From NCBI GenBank assembly GCA_020851795.1, contig JADZCA010000117.1, positions 91,111 to 155,110 on the forward strand: 64,000 nucleotides of DNA, read 5' to 3'. Both the position numbers and the translations under genes were made by a program. The notes under the pieces were generated by a model, which was not told where the DNA came from, did no database searches, and saw only the letters and a list, made by a program, of their open reading frames with translations. The stretch's first letter is position 1; each line of letters begins with the position of its first letter. Shown in pieces: positions 44,863 through 54,384 of the stretch. This stretch comes from Planctomycetota bacterium (GTDB lineage Bacteria; Planctomycetota; PLA2; JAEUHO01).

Positions 44863-47019
44863 TCACGACCTCGGTCGGCTCCCAAGTTGCGCCGGGGCCC
44901 GGCCGCAGAGCGCGGCCCGGACGGCCGCGCGGAGGTCCCCGGGCAGGTAGGGCTTGGGGAGCAGGGCCCGGACCGACGCACGCACCTCGGGGTCCTCGAG
45001 GCCGTCCTGCACGTTGCCGCTCGACAGGATGACGGCCACGTCGGGGCGCAGGGCGCGCAGGCGCCGCAGGACCTCGGCGCCGTTCATCCTCGGCAGCACG
45101 AAGTCCAGGACGACGACGTCCACCGCCCCGGGGTCGGCGGCGAAGGTCGCCACCGCCGACGGACCGTCGGCCGCCTCGGTCACCGTGTGCCCGTCGGCGC
45201 GGAGGAGCTCGCGGACGGCGTGGCGGATCATCTCCTCGTCCTCGACGAGGAGCACCCGCGCGGGCACGACCGGGGCCCCGTCGTCGGGCGGCGGGGCGGC
45301 GGGCGCGGCGACCGGCACCTCGGCGGCGGGCAGCACGAGCCGGAACGCGCTCCCCCCACCGGGGCGCGAGTCCACCTCGACCGCCCCACCGAACGCGCGC
45401 GCGAGCTGGTAGACGGCGTAGAGCCCGAGCCCCGTCCCCTTGCCGCGCGGCTTCGTGGTGAAGAACGGCTCGAAGAGACGGGCCCGCACCTCGGGCGCGA
45501 TCCCGACGCCGGTGTCGGCGACCTCGATGAGCACCCACGGGCCCTTCGCGTCGCGCGCGACCGGCGGGGTCGCGGGCGGGGCCGCCTGCGCGCGCGCCGA
45601 CAGGCGCAGCTCGCCGCCCGACGGCATCGCGTCGCGCGCGTTGACCGCGAGGTTGAGGACGGCGCGGTGCAGCTCGCCGGCCACGGCGAGCACCGGCGGG
45701 ACGCCGGCCTCGACGTCCACGACGGTGACGATGCGGCGGTCGAAGGTCTCGCGCGCGATGCGCGCCACCTCGGCGAGCACGGCGCCGACGTCGGCTGCGG
45801 TCGTCTCGGAGCCGCCCGGCCGCGCCACGCCGAGCAGGCTGCGCGTCAGCTCGGCCGCGCGCAGGGCGGCGCCGCGCAGCCCGCGCACCATGTTGAGCTT
45901 CGTCGAGTCGTCGGCGACCTCGCCCTCGAGCAGCGCCGCGTAGCCGAGGATGCCCGCGAGCAGGTTGTTGAAGTCGTGCGCGATGCCCGACGCCAGCGTG
46001 CCCACCGCCTCGAGGCGTTGGACCCGCTGCACGTTCTCCTCGAGCCGCTTCGCCTCGGTCACGTCCTCGACGATCCCGTGGACGCTCCCGTCGGGGTCGC
46101 GCCGCAGCGCGACGCGCAGCGAGAGCGGCGTGCCGTCCACGCGCCGGCCGCGGAGCTCGGCCGCGCGGACCTCGCCGCGCGCCGCGAGGTCGGCGCGCAG
46201 GCGCGCGCGGTCGCCGTCGTCGCACAGGGCCGCGAAGCCGGGGTCGGCGAGCAGCGCCTCCGGGCTCGGGTAGCCGAAGATCGCGGCGAGCCGCGGGTTG
46301 ACCGAGACGAGGCGCCCGTCGGCGTCGCGGCGGTAGATGCCCACCGGCGCGTTCTCGACGAGCAGCCGGTGGGCCGCCTCGTTGCGCGCGAGGTCGCGGG
46401 CCAGCACGCGCTGCACGAGCAGCGCCGCGCCGAGCGAGAGCAGGCGCTCGACGAGCCGCAGCGGGCCGAGTCGCTCGGCCGTCGGGGCCTGCCCGTCCAC
46501 CGGCTCGTCGAGGGAGAGGATGCCGATCTCGCGGCCGGTCCCCGTGCGCACGAAGACGAAGAGGCGGTCGTCGGGGTGCCACGTGCCCGACCAGCGACCT
46601 CGGCTCGGCGCGTACGCCGCGCCGCGGGCGAGGTCGGCGTCGTGAGGCACGTAGGCGATGCCGGTGCCGGGGTAGACGTAGCCGCGGATGCGCTGGCGGC
46701 GGCGCTCGCGCACCGCCTCGGGCGTGGTCCGCATCGACGCGAGGAAGCGCTCGCGCTCGTCGGCGGGCAGGCGGTAGGAGCCGAGCAGCGCGCCGTCGGG
46801 GAGGTAGACCGACAGCACCGCCACGCCCCACCCCGCGGTGCGGGCCACGCCCTCGGCGAGCCGGTCGAGGAGGACCTGCAGGTCGGCGATCGCGTCGAGC
46901 GACTCGACGAAGTGCAGCATCGCGGCGGCGTCGTCCGCGTCCGACGACGCGGGCCGCCCGCCGACGCGGTCCAACGCCGCCAGCACGTCCCCCGATCCGG
47001 TGACGGTCCCGGCGTCCAC
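44863..47019 (-). CDS. Soluble hybrid histidine kinase (GAF-PAS-HK-receiver)
   Basis: 718 residues, GTG start with GGGAGGG upstream. Domains in order: GAF (about 35-205), PAS (about 215-340), HisKA with H-box GIAHDFNNLLAGILGYA (about 360), HATPase with NLAVNARDAM, DTGVGI and GKGTGLGL (about 450-570), and a receiver with phospho-acceptor Asp in VVVLDFVLPRMNG and LPKPY (about 600-705). There are no membrane helices, so the signal is cytosolic. It sits between two metabolic genes on the same strand; no cognate DNA-binding regulator is adjacent. Confidence 0.9.
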   Translation of the reverse strand: MDAGTVTGSGDVLAALDRVGGRPASSDADDAAAMLHFVESLDAIADLQVLLDRLAEGVARTAGWGVAVLSVYLPDGALLGSYRLPADERERFLASMRTTPEAVRERRRQRIRGYVYPGTGIAYVPHDADLARGAAYAPSRGRWSGTWHPDDRLFVFVRTGTGREIGILSLDEPVDGQAPTAERLGPLRLVERLLSLGAALLVQRVLARDLARNEAAHRLLVENAPVGIYRRDADGRLVSVNPRLAAIFGYPSPEALLADPGFAALCDDGDRARLRADLAARGEVRAAELRGRRVDGTPLSLRVALRRDPDGSVHGIVEDVTEAKRLEENVQRVQRLEAVGTLASGIAHDFNNLLAGILGYAALLEGEVADDSTKLNMVRGLRGAALRAAELTRSLLGVARPGGSETTAADVGAVLAEVARIARETFDRRIVTVVDVEAGVPPVLAVAGELHRAVLNLAVNARDAMPSGGELRLSARAQAAPPATPPVARDAKGPWVLIEVADTGVGIAPEVRARLFEPFFTTKPRGKGTGLGLYAVYQLARAFGGAVEVDSRPGGGSAFRLVLPAAEVPVAAPAAPPPDDGAPVVPARVLLVEDEEMIRHAVRELLRADGHTVTEAADGPSAVATFAADPGAVDVVVLDFVLPRMNGAEVLRRLRALRPDVAVILSSGNVQDGLEDPEVRASVRALLPKPYLPGDLRAAVRAALCGRAPAQLGSRPRS

Positions 47020-47201
47020 AGCGACCCTCCCGAGGACCCCCCGAGGGCCCGCCGCATCCTAGCCCCGGTCGCGCGGTGCAGGACGCTCCCCCGGTAGGAC
47101 CGCGGGCCCGTGGCACCCGGACCGCGCCGCGCGCGCGGGCCCCGCGAGCCCCCCGGAGCCCGGGCCGCGCGGCCTCGCGACCGGCCGTTCCGACGCGGCG
47201 C

Positions 47202-49184
47202 CTACGCCCGACGGAAGGCGCCGGGGCGCCAGGCGCGGATGCGGCCCTCGACGGCGGAGGCGGCCACGGTGGCCGGCGAGGCGAGGTAGAGCTTCCCGGG
47301 CCCCGAGCGCCCCTTGAAGTTGCGGTTGATCGCCGAGACCGTCACCTGGTCCTCGCGCTCGGAGACGCCGGGCCCGCAGCCGATGCACGCGCCGCAGCCG
47401 GGGTGGATCACCTCGGCGCCGACCTTCTCGAACACGTCGAGGTAGCCCTTCTCGCGCGCGTAGGCCTCGACCTCCTCGGAGCCGAACTGCAGGAAGAAGC
47501 GCACGCCCGGCGCGACGCGGCGGCCCGCGGCGAGCGCCTCGGCGAACACCGCGGCGTAGGCGTCCACGTCGTCGGCCTTGCCCGCGGTGCACGACCCGCC
47601 GTAGGCGATGTCGATGGCGACGTCGCCGAGGTCGGCGACGTCGGCGCCGTTGGTGGGGTCGGACGGGATGCCGCGGTCGGGGTCGCCCGGCGTGGCCACC
47701 ATCGGCACGATCGCGCCGAGGTCGATGCGGTGCACGCCGCCCGCGTACTGCGCGCCCGGGTCGGGCCGCACGAGCTTGCGGCGGATCGCGTCCGGGGTCA
47801 GGTCCTTGCGGTGCGCGGCGATCCACGCGACGGTGACCTCGTCGCCCTCGACGACGCCGGCCTTCGCGGTGCACTCCGTCGCCATGTTCGCGAGCGTCGC
47901 GCGCTCGTCCATCGAGAGCGAGGCGAGCCCGGGCCCGCCGAACTCCATGACGCGGTCGAGCGTGTCCTGGCGCTTCGCGTACGTCGCGAGGATGTGGAGG
48001 ATCACGTCCTTGGCCATCACGCCCGGCGCGAGGCGGCCGAAGAGCTCGAAGCGGATGGCCTCGGGCACCTCGGTGAACGCGAGGCCCGAGTGGACGATCT
48101 CGGCGTACTCGGCCGCGCCGACGCCGTAGGCGAGCGCGTTGCTGCCGCCGCCCATGCAGGTGTGGCTGTCGGTGGCGAGGATCAGGTCGCCCGGCTCGAT
48201 GAACTGCTCGCGCGCGACCTGGTGGCAGATGCCGGGCGAGACGCCGTCGCGCGCGGAGTAGTCGCGCACGCCGGTCTTGCGCTGGAACTCGCGCTGGAGG
48301 CGGCGCAGCGTCTCGATCTGGTCGGCGAACGGGGCCATGCGCGGCACGCCCGTCGCGTAGATCAGGTGGTCCTCGAAGACGGCGAACTTCGACGGGTTGG
48401 CGACGCGGTAGCCCTCGCCGTACTCCTGCGTGAGGAAGTAGTCCACCTGCGCCGTCGTGAACTCGTGCGAGTAGCCGCCGTCCACGCGCACGACGATCGA
48501 GTCGCCGGGCTTGACGTGGCGCGCGCCCGGGCCCTCGAGGTGCGCCGCGTAGATCTTCTCGGCCATGTTCATCGGCCGCGGCGGCGTCTCGCGCGGCGGG
48601 AGCGTGACCTTGCCCGCGCGCAGCGCCTTGACGAAGGGGAAGAGGCCGCCCTCGCGGATCATGAGCTGCGTGAGGGGGTCCCAGCCCTTGGTGAACTCGG
48701 CGAGCGGGACGGCCTCGCCGCGCTGCAGCCGCCCGAGCACGGCGTGGTCGGCCATCAGCACGCCCTGGTTGACGTTGTTGCGCGCGTGGATCGGCGCGAA
48801 CGAGGCGGCGACGGCGATGCGGATGCCCGACCACTTCTCGGCCTGCACCGCGGTCTCGCGCGACGAGCCCGTGCCCTTGCGCAGGCCCGAGACGATCACC
48901 TCGAAGTTCCCGTCCATGAGCGCCCGCGTCGGGAACAGCCGCTTGCCCGCGACGACGAGCCCGGCGTAGGCGTCCAGCGCGAGGTCCTCGGGGCGGTGGC
49001 GGAAGCACACCCACGCCGGCGTCATCGCGTCGGTGTTCACGTCGTCGAGCAGGTCCTCGACGCGCACGTCGTCCATCGTCAGGCGCAGCGTGCCCGCGAG
49101 CTGCGCGCGGATCTGCTCGGGGTCCTTCGTCAGGAAGAGGACGCGCTTGCCGGGGGTGAGGCGGACGGGGTCGGAAGGTCTCAT
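47202..49184 (-). CDS. Fused aconitase-family hydratase (swivel domain first)
   Basis: 660 residues. The small swivel domain comes first (about 30-170; GLRKGTGSSRETA, as in LeuD), and the catalytic LeuC-like domain follows (about 215-645; DGVSPGICHQVA, DSHTCMGGGSNALAYGVG, and Fe-S cysteines in HPGCGACIGCGPG). The order is swapped relative to classical aconitase, as in some isopropylmalate/dimethylmalate-type dehydratases where the two subunits are joined. The likely reaction is isomerisation of a malate derivative in concert with the dehydrogenase encoded at 43650 (inference). Confidence 0.82.
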   Translation of the reverse strand: MRPSDPVRLTPGKRVLFLTKDPEQIRAQLAGTLRLTMDDVRVEDLLDDVNTDAMTPAWVCFRHRPEDLALDAYAGLVVAGKRLFPTRALMDGNFEVIVSGLRKGTGSSRETAVQAEKWSGIRIAVAASFAPIHARNNVNQGVLMADHAVLGRLQRGEAVPLAEFTKGWDPLTQLMIREGGLFPFVKALRAGKVTLPPRETPPRPMNMAEKIYAAHLEGPGARHVKPGDSIVVRVDGGYSHEFTTAQVDYFLTQEYGEGYRVANPSKFAVFEDHLIYATGVPRMAPFADQIETLRRLQREFQRKTGVRDYSARDGVSPGICHQVAREQFIEPGDLILATDSHTCMGGGSNALAYGVGAAEYAEIVHSGLAFTEVPEAIRFELFGRLAPGVMAKDVILHILATYAKRQDTLDRVMEFGGPGLASLSMDERATLANMATECTAKAGVVEGDEVTVAWIAAHRKDLTPDAIRRKLVRPDPGAQYAGGVHRIDLGAIVPMVATPGDPDRGIPSDPTNGADVADLGDVAIDIAYGGSCTAGKADDVDAYAAVFAEALAAGRRVAPGVRFFLQFGSEEVEAYAREKGYLDVFEKVGAEVIHPGCGACIGCGPGVSEREDQVTVSAINRNFKGRSGPGKLYLASPATVAASAVEGRIRAWRPGAFRRA

Positions 49185-49258
49185 GGAGGGCGCATCCTAC
49201 GAGCCCCGCCGCGGGCCCGGAGCGTCCGGCTCGGGCGCCGTCACGACGTCCGCGCCCC

Positions 49259-49963
49259 TCAACGGGCGGGGGCGGGCGCGGGGGCGGGCGCCACCGCCTC
49301 CGACGGCCCCGCGGGCGCGGCGACCCGACGGCGCAGCTCGTCCGGCGACAGCCCCCGCACGAGGGCGACGAGGTTGCCGTACCAGGGCGCCGCGCCGAAC
49401 GCGTTCATCTCGCCGAGCGCCTGGTCGGCGGTCCAGCCGTCCACGACGCGGCGGTACGCGGCGACGCAGGCGCCCGTGCGGTCGTGGCCCGCGGCGCAGT
49501 GGACGAGCACGGGGCGGCGGGCGGGATCGGTGGCGACGCGCAGGAAGGCGACGAGGTCGTCCTCGTCGAGCCGCCGCGCCGACGTGCGCAGGGGCACGTA
49601 CGCGAGCCCCGCCGCGCGGACGCGCGCGGCGTTCTCCTTGCCGCCACGGAGGTCCACGACGGTGCGCACGCCGAGCTCGCGGGCGCGGCGGTACCCGTCC
49701 GCGGAGGGCTGCGCGGAGCGCCAGAGGCCGGCGTCCACCTGCCCGAGGTTGCCGAGCCCGGGGACGTCGCGCTGCGGCGCCGACGCGTGCCCGGCGGGGA
49801 GGTCGGGGCGGACGCGCCCGCCCACGCCGTACGCGCAGCCGCCGAGCGCGACGGCGAGCCCGAGGGCGCCACCGAAGGCGCCGCGCAGGGTCCGGCCCGC
49901 GACGCCGGCGCGGCGGGCGCGTCGGGACGGGACCGAGGGACGCGGCGCGATCACGCTCGTCAT
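49259..49963 (-). CDS. Lipoprotein-anchored dual-specificity/tyrosine phosphatase
   Basis: 234 residues from ATG 49963; ATG 49993 is possible. A signal peptide ends in LGGC (lipobox) before AYGVGG. The body has the phosphatase P-loop HCAAGHDRTG (C-x5-R-T/S) and the upstream VRTVVDLRGGKEN, as in DUF442/DSP-like tyrosine phosphatases. Export of such a phosphatase implies extracytoplasmic substrates. The C-terminus is a Pro/Ala tail. Confidence 0.8.
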   Translation of the reverse strand: MTSVIAPRPSVPSRRARRAGVAGRTLRGAFGGALGLAVALGGCAYGVGGRVRPDLPAGHASAPQRDVPGLGNLGQVDAGLWRSAQPSADGYRRARELGVRTVVDLRGGKENAARVRAAGLAYVPLRTSARRLDEDDLVAFLRVATDPARRPVLVHCAAGHDRTGACVAAYRRVVDGWTADQALGEMNAFGAAPWYGNLVALVRGLSPDELRRRVAAPAGPSEAVAPAPAPAPAR

Positions 49964-50031
49964 CGGGGAGCTCGGCGGACGGGCGCGGTCCATCGGGGAC
50001 GATGCTACGGGCGGCCGGGGCCCGGACACGA

Positions 50032-50064
50032 CGCGGGCCCCGAGGCGACGCCCCGGGGCCCGCG
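50032..50064 (-). terminator. Hairpin terminator after thiolase
   Basis: 10-bp perfect stem CGCGGGCCCC / GGGGCCCGCG with a 13-nt loop, starting 24 nt after the thiolase stop. Confidence 0.6.
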
Positions 50065-50087
50065 TCCGACGGCGGGGTCGTCCGTCG

Positions 50088-51311
50088 TCAGGCCTTCGGG
50101 TTGCGCAGCAGCACGGCGATGCCCTGGCCGCCGCCGATGCACGCCGACGCGATGCCGTGGCGCGCGCCGCGCGCGACCATCTCGCGCGCCAGCGTCAGGA
50201 TCAGGCGCGTGCCCGTGGCCCCCAGCGGGTGGCCGAGCGCGATCGCGCCGCCGTTGACGTTGACGCGGTCGCGGTCGAGCTTGAGCAGCTTCTCGCACCC
50301 GAGGTACTGCGCCGAGAAGGCCTCGTTGATCTCGAAGAGGTCGATGTCGGCGACCTTGAGGCCCGCGCGGGCGCACACGCCCTCGATCGCGGGGACCGGG
50401 CCGATGCCCATGACCCGCGGCGGGACGCCCGCGATGTGCCAGTCGAGGACCTCGACCATCGTCGGCCAGCCCTCGGCGTCGGCGGTCGCGCGCGTCGAGA
50501 CGACGACGGCGGCGGCGCCGTCCACGATGCCCGACGCGTTGCCCGCCGTGACCGTCCCGTCCTTGCCGAACGCGGGGCGCAGCGAGGCGAGCGCCTCGAG
50601 CGTCGTCTCCGGCTTGATGTGGTCGTCGGTCGTGACGGTGTCCACGACCTTGTCGCCGCGCTTGACCGGCACCGGCACGATCTCCTCGGCGAACTTGCCG
50701 GCCTTGACGGCGGCGGCGCCGAGCTGGTGGCTGCGGAGCGCGAAGGCGTCCTGGTCGGCGCGCGCGATCGCGTAGTCCTTGGCGACGTTCTCGGCGGTCT
50801 GCGCCATGAAGAAGCCGCAGTACGGGTCCATCAGCGCGGCGAAGAGGAGGTCCGTCGCCTTCATGTCCTGGCCGAGGCGGAAGCCGTCGCGCATGCCGTA
50901 GATCACGAACGGCGTCTGCGACATGCTCTCCATGCCGCCGCACAGGGTCGTCCGGGCGCGGCCGAGCTGGATCTGCTCGGCGCCGGTCACGACGCTCTGG
51001 AGGCCCGAGCCGCAGATGCGGTTGACGGTGAGCGCCGGCGTCGTGTCGGGGCAGCCGGCCTTGAGCGCGACGTGGCGCGCGCCGTAGAGGGCGTCGGTGC
51101 TCGACTGCGTCGCGTTGCCGAAGACGGCGTGGTCGATCTTCTTCGGGTCCACGCGGCCGCGCTCCATCGCCGCGCGCGCGGCGACCGCGGCGAGGTCGAT
51201 CGCGGAGACGTCCTTGAGGCGGCCGTAGCCCTTCGTGCCCGAGTACTCGGCCATGGGCGTCCGGGCGCCCGAGACGATCACCAGCGCGTTGCCGTCCTTC
51301 GAGAAAGCCAT
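50088..51311 (-). CDS. Acetyl-CoA acyltransferase (thiolase)
   Basis: 407 residues. The active-site nucleophile Cys is in TVNRICGSGLQ, the general base in EINEAFSAQYL and GGAIALGHPLGATGTR, and the second Cys in ASACIGGGQG. It condenses or cleaves acyl-CoA and acetyl-CoA. The enoyl-CoA hydratase and 3-hydroxyacyl-CoA dehydrogenase genes lie upstream on the same strand, so this is a beta-oxidation or acetoacetyl-CoA/butyryl route, though terminators separate the genes. Confidence 0.93.
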   Translation of the reverse strand: MAFSKDGNALVIVSGARTPMAEYSGTKGYGRLKDVSAIDLAAVAARAAMERGRVDPKKIDHAVFGNATQSSTDALYGARHVALKAGCPDTTPALTVNRICGSGLQSVVTGAEQIQLGRARTTLCGGMESMSQTPFVIYGMRDGFRLGQDMKATDLLFAALMDPYCGFFMAQTAENVAKDYAIARADQDAFALRSHQLGAAAVKAGKFAEEIVPVPVKRGDKVVDTVTTDDHIKPETTLEALASLRPAFGKDGTVTAGNASGIVDGAAAVVVSTRATADAEGWPTMVEVLDWHIAGVPPRVMGIGPVPAIEGVCARAGLKVADIDLFEINEAFSAQYLGCEKLLKLDRDRVNVNGGAIALGHPLGATGTRLILTLAREMVARGARHGIASACIGGGQGIAVLLRNPKA

Positions 51312-51335
51312 GGGGGTCTCCGGGCCGCGCGCGCC

Positions 51336-51353
51336 CGGGCCCCGCGGGGCCCG
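51336..51353 (-). terminator. Short hairpin after the hydrolase-like gene
   Basis: CGGGCCCC-GC-GGGGCCCG directly next to the stop codon at 51354. Confidence 0.5.
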
Positions 51354-52610
51354 TCAGCCGCCGGCCTTCGCCTGCAGTTCGTCGACCTTCTTCGCCGCCT
51401 CGTCCTTCCTCGACCAGTCGAGGGAGGCGGCCTTGCGGTAGGCCTCGAGCGCCTTGGGCAGGTCGCCCTTGGCCTCGAGAGCCGCCGCCTTCTCCATGTA
51501 CGACGCCCCGGCGGTCTCCGCCTCCTTCTTCTTGAGCGCTTCGACGACCGCCGGGAGCTTGCGCAGCGCCGCCAGGGCCTTGGTCGCCTCCTCCTCGAGG
51601 CCCTTGACCCCCTTGAGCGACTTGGCGGCCGCCTCCATCTTGGCGAGCGCGTCGCAGGGGTCGGCGTCGAGCAGCTTCTGCGCCTCGTCGAGCCGGGCCC
51701 GGCCCGCCTCGAGCAGCGCCTTGCCCAGCGCCGCGGCCTTGGCGTCGAAGGCCGCGTAGGGCGTCTTCTTGAGCTCGACGGCGAGCTCGCCGAGGGCCTT
51801 CGAGGCGGCGGCGAGGTCGCCGGCCGCGATCGCCTTCTCGGCCGCGTCGGCCTTGTCGCGCCACGCGCCGGCGGGATAGCTGGCCTCGACCCACGCGCAG
51901 AGCGTCTCGAGGTCGGGCGTGGGGAAGACGTCGGGCCAGTCCTTCTTCTCGAAGACGGTCACCTCGACCTTCATGGCCTCGAGGTGCTTCTTGTCCATCT
52001 GCAGCATCGGCGCCGTGTAGTACTTGTCCTTGTCGCCGCGGAAGAGGAACGCGCGCTTGCCGGCGAGCGGCTTGAGCGCGGGCCCGCGGTCCTGCTGCGG
52101 GATCTCCGCGCCGAACGCCATCACCGACACCCACAGCGTGGGCGAGCGCGTCGCCATGCGCCACGCCATCATCGCGCCGGCGTTGTGCCCGGCGAGCACG
52201 ACGCGCTTCTCGTCCACGTGGTACGTCGTCACCACCTTGCGGAGCGCCTGCTGGATCGGCGAGACCGACGTCTCGTTGTCGTACTCGGCGAGCCGCGGCG
52301 ACGCGACGATCCACCCGCGCTTGACGAGCCCCTGCGCCCACACGTCGACGAACGGCTCGGGCTTGCTGCTGGCCTCCTCGCCCGTCTGCGGGTGGAGCAC
52401 GAACAGGAGCGGGTACCACTTCGCCGGGTCGTAGTCCTTCGGGACCGACATCAGGATGTAGCGGACCGGGTCCACCCCCTCGAGCTGGAAGGTGCCCGTC
52501 TTGACCGGCGGCGCCTTCGCGTCCTTGGCGGCCGCGCGCGACGGCGCGACGAGCGGGAGGAGGACGGCGGCGGCGGCCGCGAGGGCCGCGAGCACGACGG
52601 GGCGGCGCAT
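51354..52610 (-). CDS. Exported alpha/beta-hydrolase-like protein lacking the usual Ser, with helical repeat tail
   Basis: 418 residues with a signal peptide (ending in SRAAAKD-like sequence). The first 230 residues have an esterase/phospholipase-type fold: YPLLFVLHPQTG, RGWIVASPRL and VVLAGHNAGAMMAWRMA. The nucleophile elbow reads G-H-N-A-G instead of G-x-S-x-G, so the catalytic Ser is replaced by Asn. The remaining 180 residues are Ala/Lys/Glu-rich helices of TPR-like repeats (GDLPKALEAYRKAASLD). It may be a binding protein rather than an enzyme. Confidence 0.7.
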   Translation of the reverse strand: MRRPVVLAALAAAAAVLLPLVAPSRAAAKDAKAPPVKTGTFQLEGVDPVRYILMSVPKDYDPAKWYPLLFVLHPQTGEEASSKPEPFVDVWAQGLVKRGWIVASPRLAEYDNETSVSPIQQALRKVVTTYHVDEKRVVLAGHNAGAMMAWRMATRSPTLWVSVMAFGAEIPQQDRGPALKPLAGKRAFLFRGDKDKYYTAPMLQMDKKHLEAMKVEVTVFEKKDWPDVFPTPDLETLCAWVEASYPAGAWRDKADAAEKAIAAGDLAAASKALGELAVELKKTPYAAFDAKAAALGKALLEAGRARLDEAQKLLDADPCDALAKMEAAAKSLKGVKGLEEEATKALAALRKLPAVVEALKKKEAETAGASYMEKAAALEAKGDLPKALEAYRKAASLDWSRKDEAAKKVDELQAKAGG

Positions 52611-52656
52611 GGGCAGGCTCCCGCCTCCGCGCGGCGGAGGCCCCCCTAGGAAAGCA

Positions 52657-52694
52657 CGACGCCGGGCCCGGGGGCGAGCCCGGACCCGGCGTCG
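52657..52694 (-). terminator. Hairpin terminator after enoyl-CoA hydratase
   Basis: CGACGCCGGG pairs with CCCGGCGTCG, with a second inner GC stem; it lies just downstream of the stop at 52710. Confidence 0.6.
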
Positions 52695-52709
52695 GGGGGG
52701 ACGGTCGCG

Positions 52710-53492
52710 TCAGGCGCCGCGGTAGACCGGCTTGCGCTTCTCGAGGAAGGCGTTGAGCCCCTCGCGCATGTCCGCGGTGGACGACACGATCCCGAAGAGG
52801 TCGCACTCGATGCGCAGCCCCTCCTCCTGCGAGGTCGAGGTCCCGCGCAGCACGGCCTCGAGCGCCATCGCCATCGCGAGCGGGCCCCGCGTGAGGAGCT
52901 GCGTCGCGACCGCGCGGACCTTCGCCTGGAGCTCGGCCGGCTCGAACACGTCGTTGACGAGGCCCCAGGCCTTCGCCGTCGCCGCGTCCACCGAGCCGCC
53001 GGTGAGGATCATCTCGAGCGCGCGCCCGCGGCCTACGATGCGCGGGAGGCGCTGCGTGCCGCCGTAGCCCGGGATGATCGCGAGGCCGCACTCGGGCAGC
53101 CCGACCTTCGCGGTCGCCGCGGCGTAGCGCAGGTGGCAGGCGAGCGCGAGCTCGAGGCCGCCGCCGAACGCGTACCCGTTGACCGCGGCGAGCACGGGCT
53201 TGCCGAGGTTCTCGATGAGGTCGAGCACGGCCTGGCCGCGCAGCGACTTCTCCTTGCCGCCGATCACCGTCTGCTTGGCGAGCTCGCCGATGTCGGCGCC
53301 GGCGACGAAGGCCTTCTCGCCCGCGCCCGTCAGCACGACGACGCCGACGGCGGGGTCGGCCTTGGCGGCCGCCATCGCGGCGCCGATGTCGGCCATCACC
53401 GCGTCGTTGAGCGCGTTGAGCTTGTCGGGGCGGTTGACGGTGACCGTCGCGATGCGGTCCGCGACGGCGTAGAGGACGTGCTGGAGGTTCAC
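52710..53492 (-). CDS. Enoyl-CoA hydratase/crotonase
   Basis: 260 residues. Crotonase motifs are FVAGADIGELAK (oxyanion hole), GYAFGGGLELALACH with the first catalytic Glu region, and LPECGLAIIPGYGGTQRLPR with the second Glu. It hydrates trans-2-enoyl-CoA. The gene is 10 nt downstream of the 3-hydroxyacyl-CoA dehydrogenase gene, so the two form an operon. Confidence 0.93.
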   Translation of the reverse strand: MNLQHVLYAVADRIATVTVNRPDKLNALNDAVMADIGAAMAAAKADPAVGVVVLTGAGEKAFVAGADIGELAKQTVIGGKEKSLRGQAVLDLIENLGKPVLAAVNGYAFGGGLELALACHLRYAAATAKVGLPECGLAIIPGYGGTQRLPRIVGRGRALEMILTGGSVDAATAKAWGLVNDVFEPAELQAKVRAVATQLLTRGPLAMAMALEAVLRGTSTSQEEGLRIECDLFGIVSSTADMREGLNAFLEKRKPVYRGA

Positions 53493-53502
53493 GGGGCGCC
53501 CC

Positions 53503-54384
53503 TTACGGCTTGACCGCCTGGACGGGCGGGTTCACGGAGTAGTCGTAGAAGCCCTTGCCCGACTTGCGGCCGTGCAGGCCCGCGAGCACCATGCGGCGCA
53601 GGAGCGGCGGGGCCGCGTAGCGGATGTCCTTGAACTCGGTGAACATGATGTCGGCGATGTAGAGCGTGGTGTCGAGGCCCACGAAGTCGAGCAGCGTGAG
53701 CGGGCCCATGGGGTGCCCGCAGCCGAGCATCATCCCGTTGTCGATGTCGGGGGCCGAGGCGACGCCCTTCTCGAACGCGCGGATCGCGTCGAGCAGGTAG
53801 GGCACGAGCAGCAGGTTCACGACGAAGCCGGGCGTGTCCTTCGCGGTCACGACCGTCTTGCCGACCTTCCTGCCGAACTCGACCGCGGCCGCGTAGGTCG
53901 CGTCCGAGGTCGAGATCGTGCGGACCACCTCGACGAGCTTCATCAGCGGCACGGGGTTGAAGAAGTGCAGGCCGACGAAGTTCTGCGGGCGCTTCGTGCA
54001 CGCGGCCATGTCGCCGATCGACAGCGACGAGGTGTTGCTCGAGAAGAGCGTGTGGGGCGGGCACGCGCCGTCGAGGAAGCGGAACAGCTCCTGCTTGGCG
54101 GCCATGTTCTCGACGATCGCCTCGATGACGAGGTCGCACGAGGCGAGCCCGGCGAGGTCGGTCGTCCAGGTGAAGCGCGCCAGCGTCGCGGCGACCTGCT
54201 CCGGCGTCGCCTTGCCCTTCTCGACGGCCTTCTTGAGGAACGCCTCGATCTTGCCCTTGCCCTTGGCGAGCAGGGCGTCGTTGACCTCGCGCACGACGAC
54301 CGCGTAGCCGGCCTCGGCCGCGATCTGGGCGATGCCCGAGCCCATCAACCCGCAGCCGACGACGCCCACCTTCTGGATGGCCAT
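53503..54384 (-). CDS. 3-hydroxybutyryl-CoA dehydrogenase
   Basis: 293 residues from ATG 54384 with GGGAG upstream. VGVVGCGLMGSGIAQIAAEAGY is the NAD-binding fold; SSNTSSLSIGDMA and GLHFFNPVPLMKLVEVV contain the substrate Ser/Asn and the catalytic His-Glu pair. It oxidises 3-hydroxyacyl-CoA with NAD and is the short bacterial (Hbd/PaaH) form. It is first in a two-gene unit with the enoyl-CoA hydratase. Confidence 0.92.
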   Translation of the reverse strand: MAIQKVGVVGCGLMGSGIAQIAAEAGYAVVVREVNDALLAKGKGKIEAFLKKAVEKGKATPEQVAATLARFTWTTDLAGLASCDLVIEAIVENMAAKQELFRFLDGACPPHTLFSSNTSSLSIGDMAACTKRPQNFVGLHFFNPVPLMKLVEVVRTISTSDATYAAAVEFGRKVGKTVVTAKDTPGFVVNLLLVPYLLDAIRAFEKGVASAPDIDNGMMLGCGHPMGPLTLLDFVGLDTTLYIADIMFTEFKDIRYAAPPLLRRMVLAGLHGRKSGKGFYDYSVNPPVQAVKP

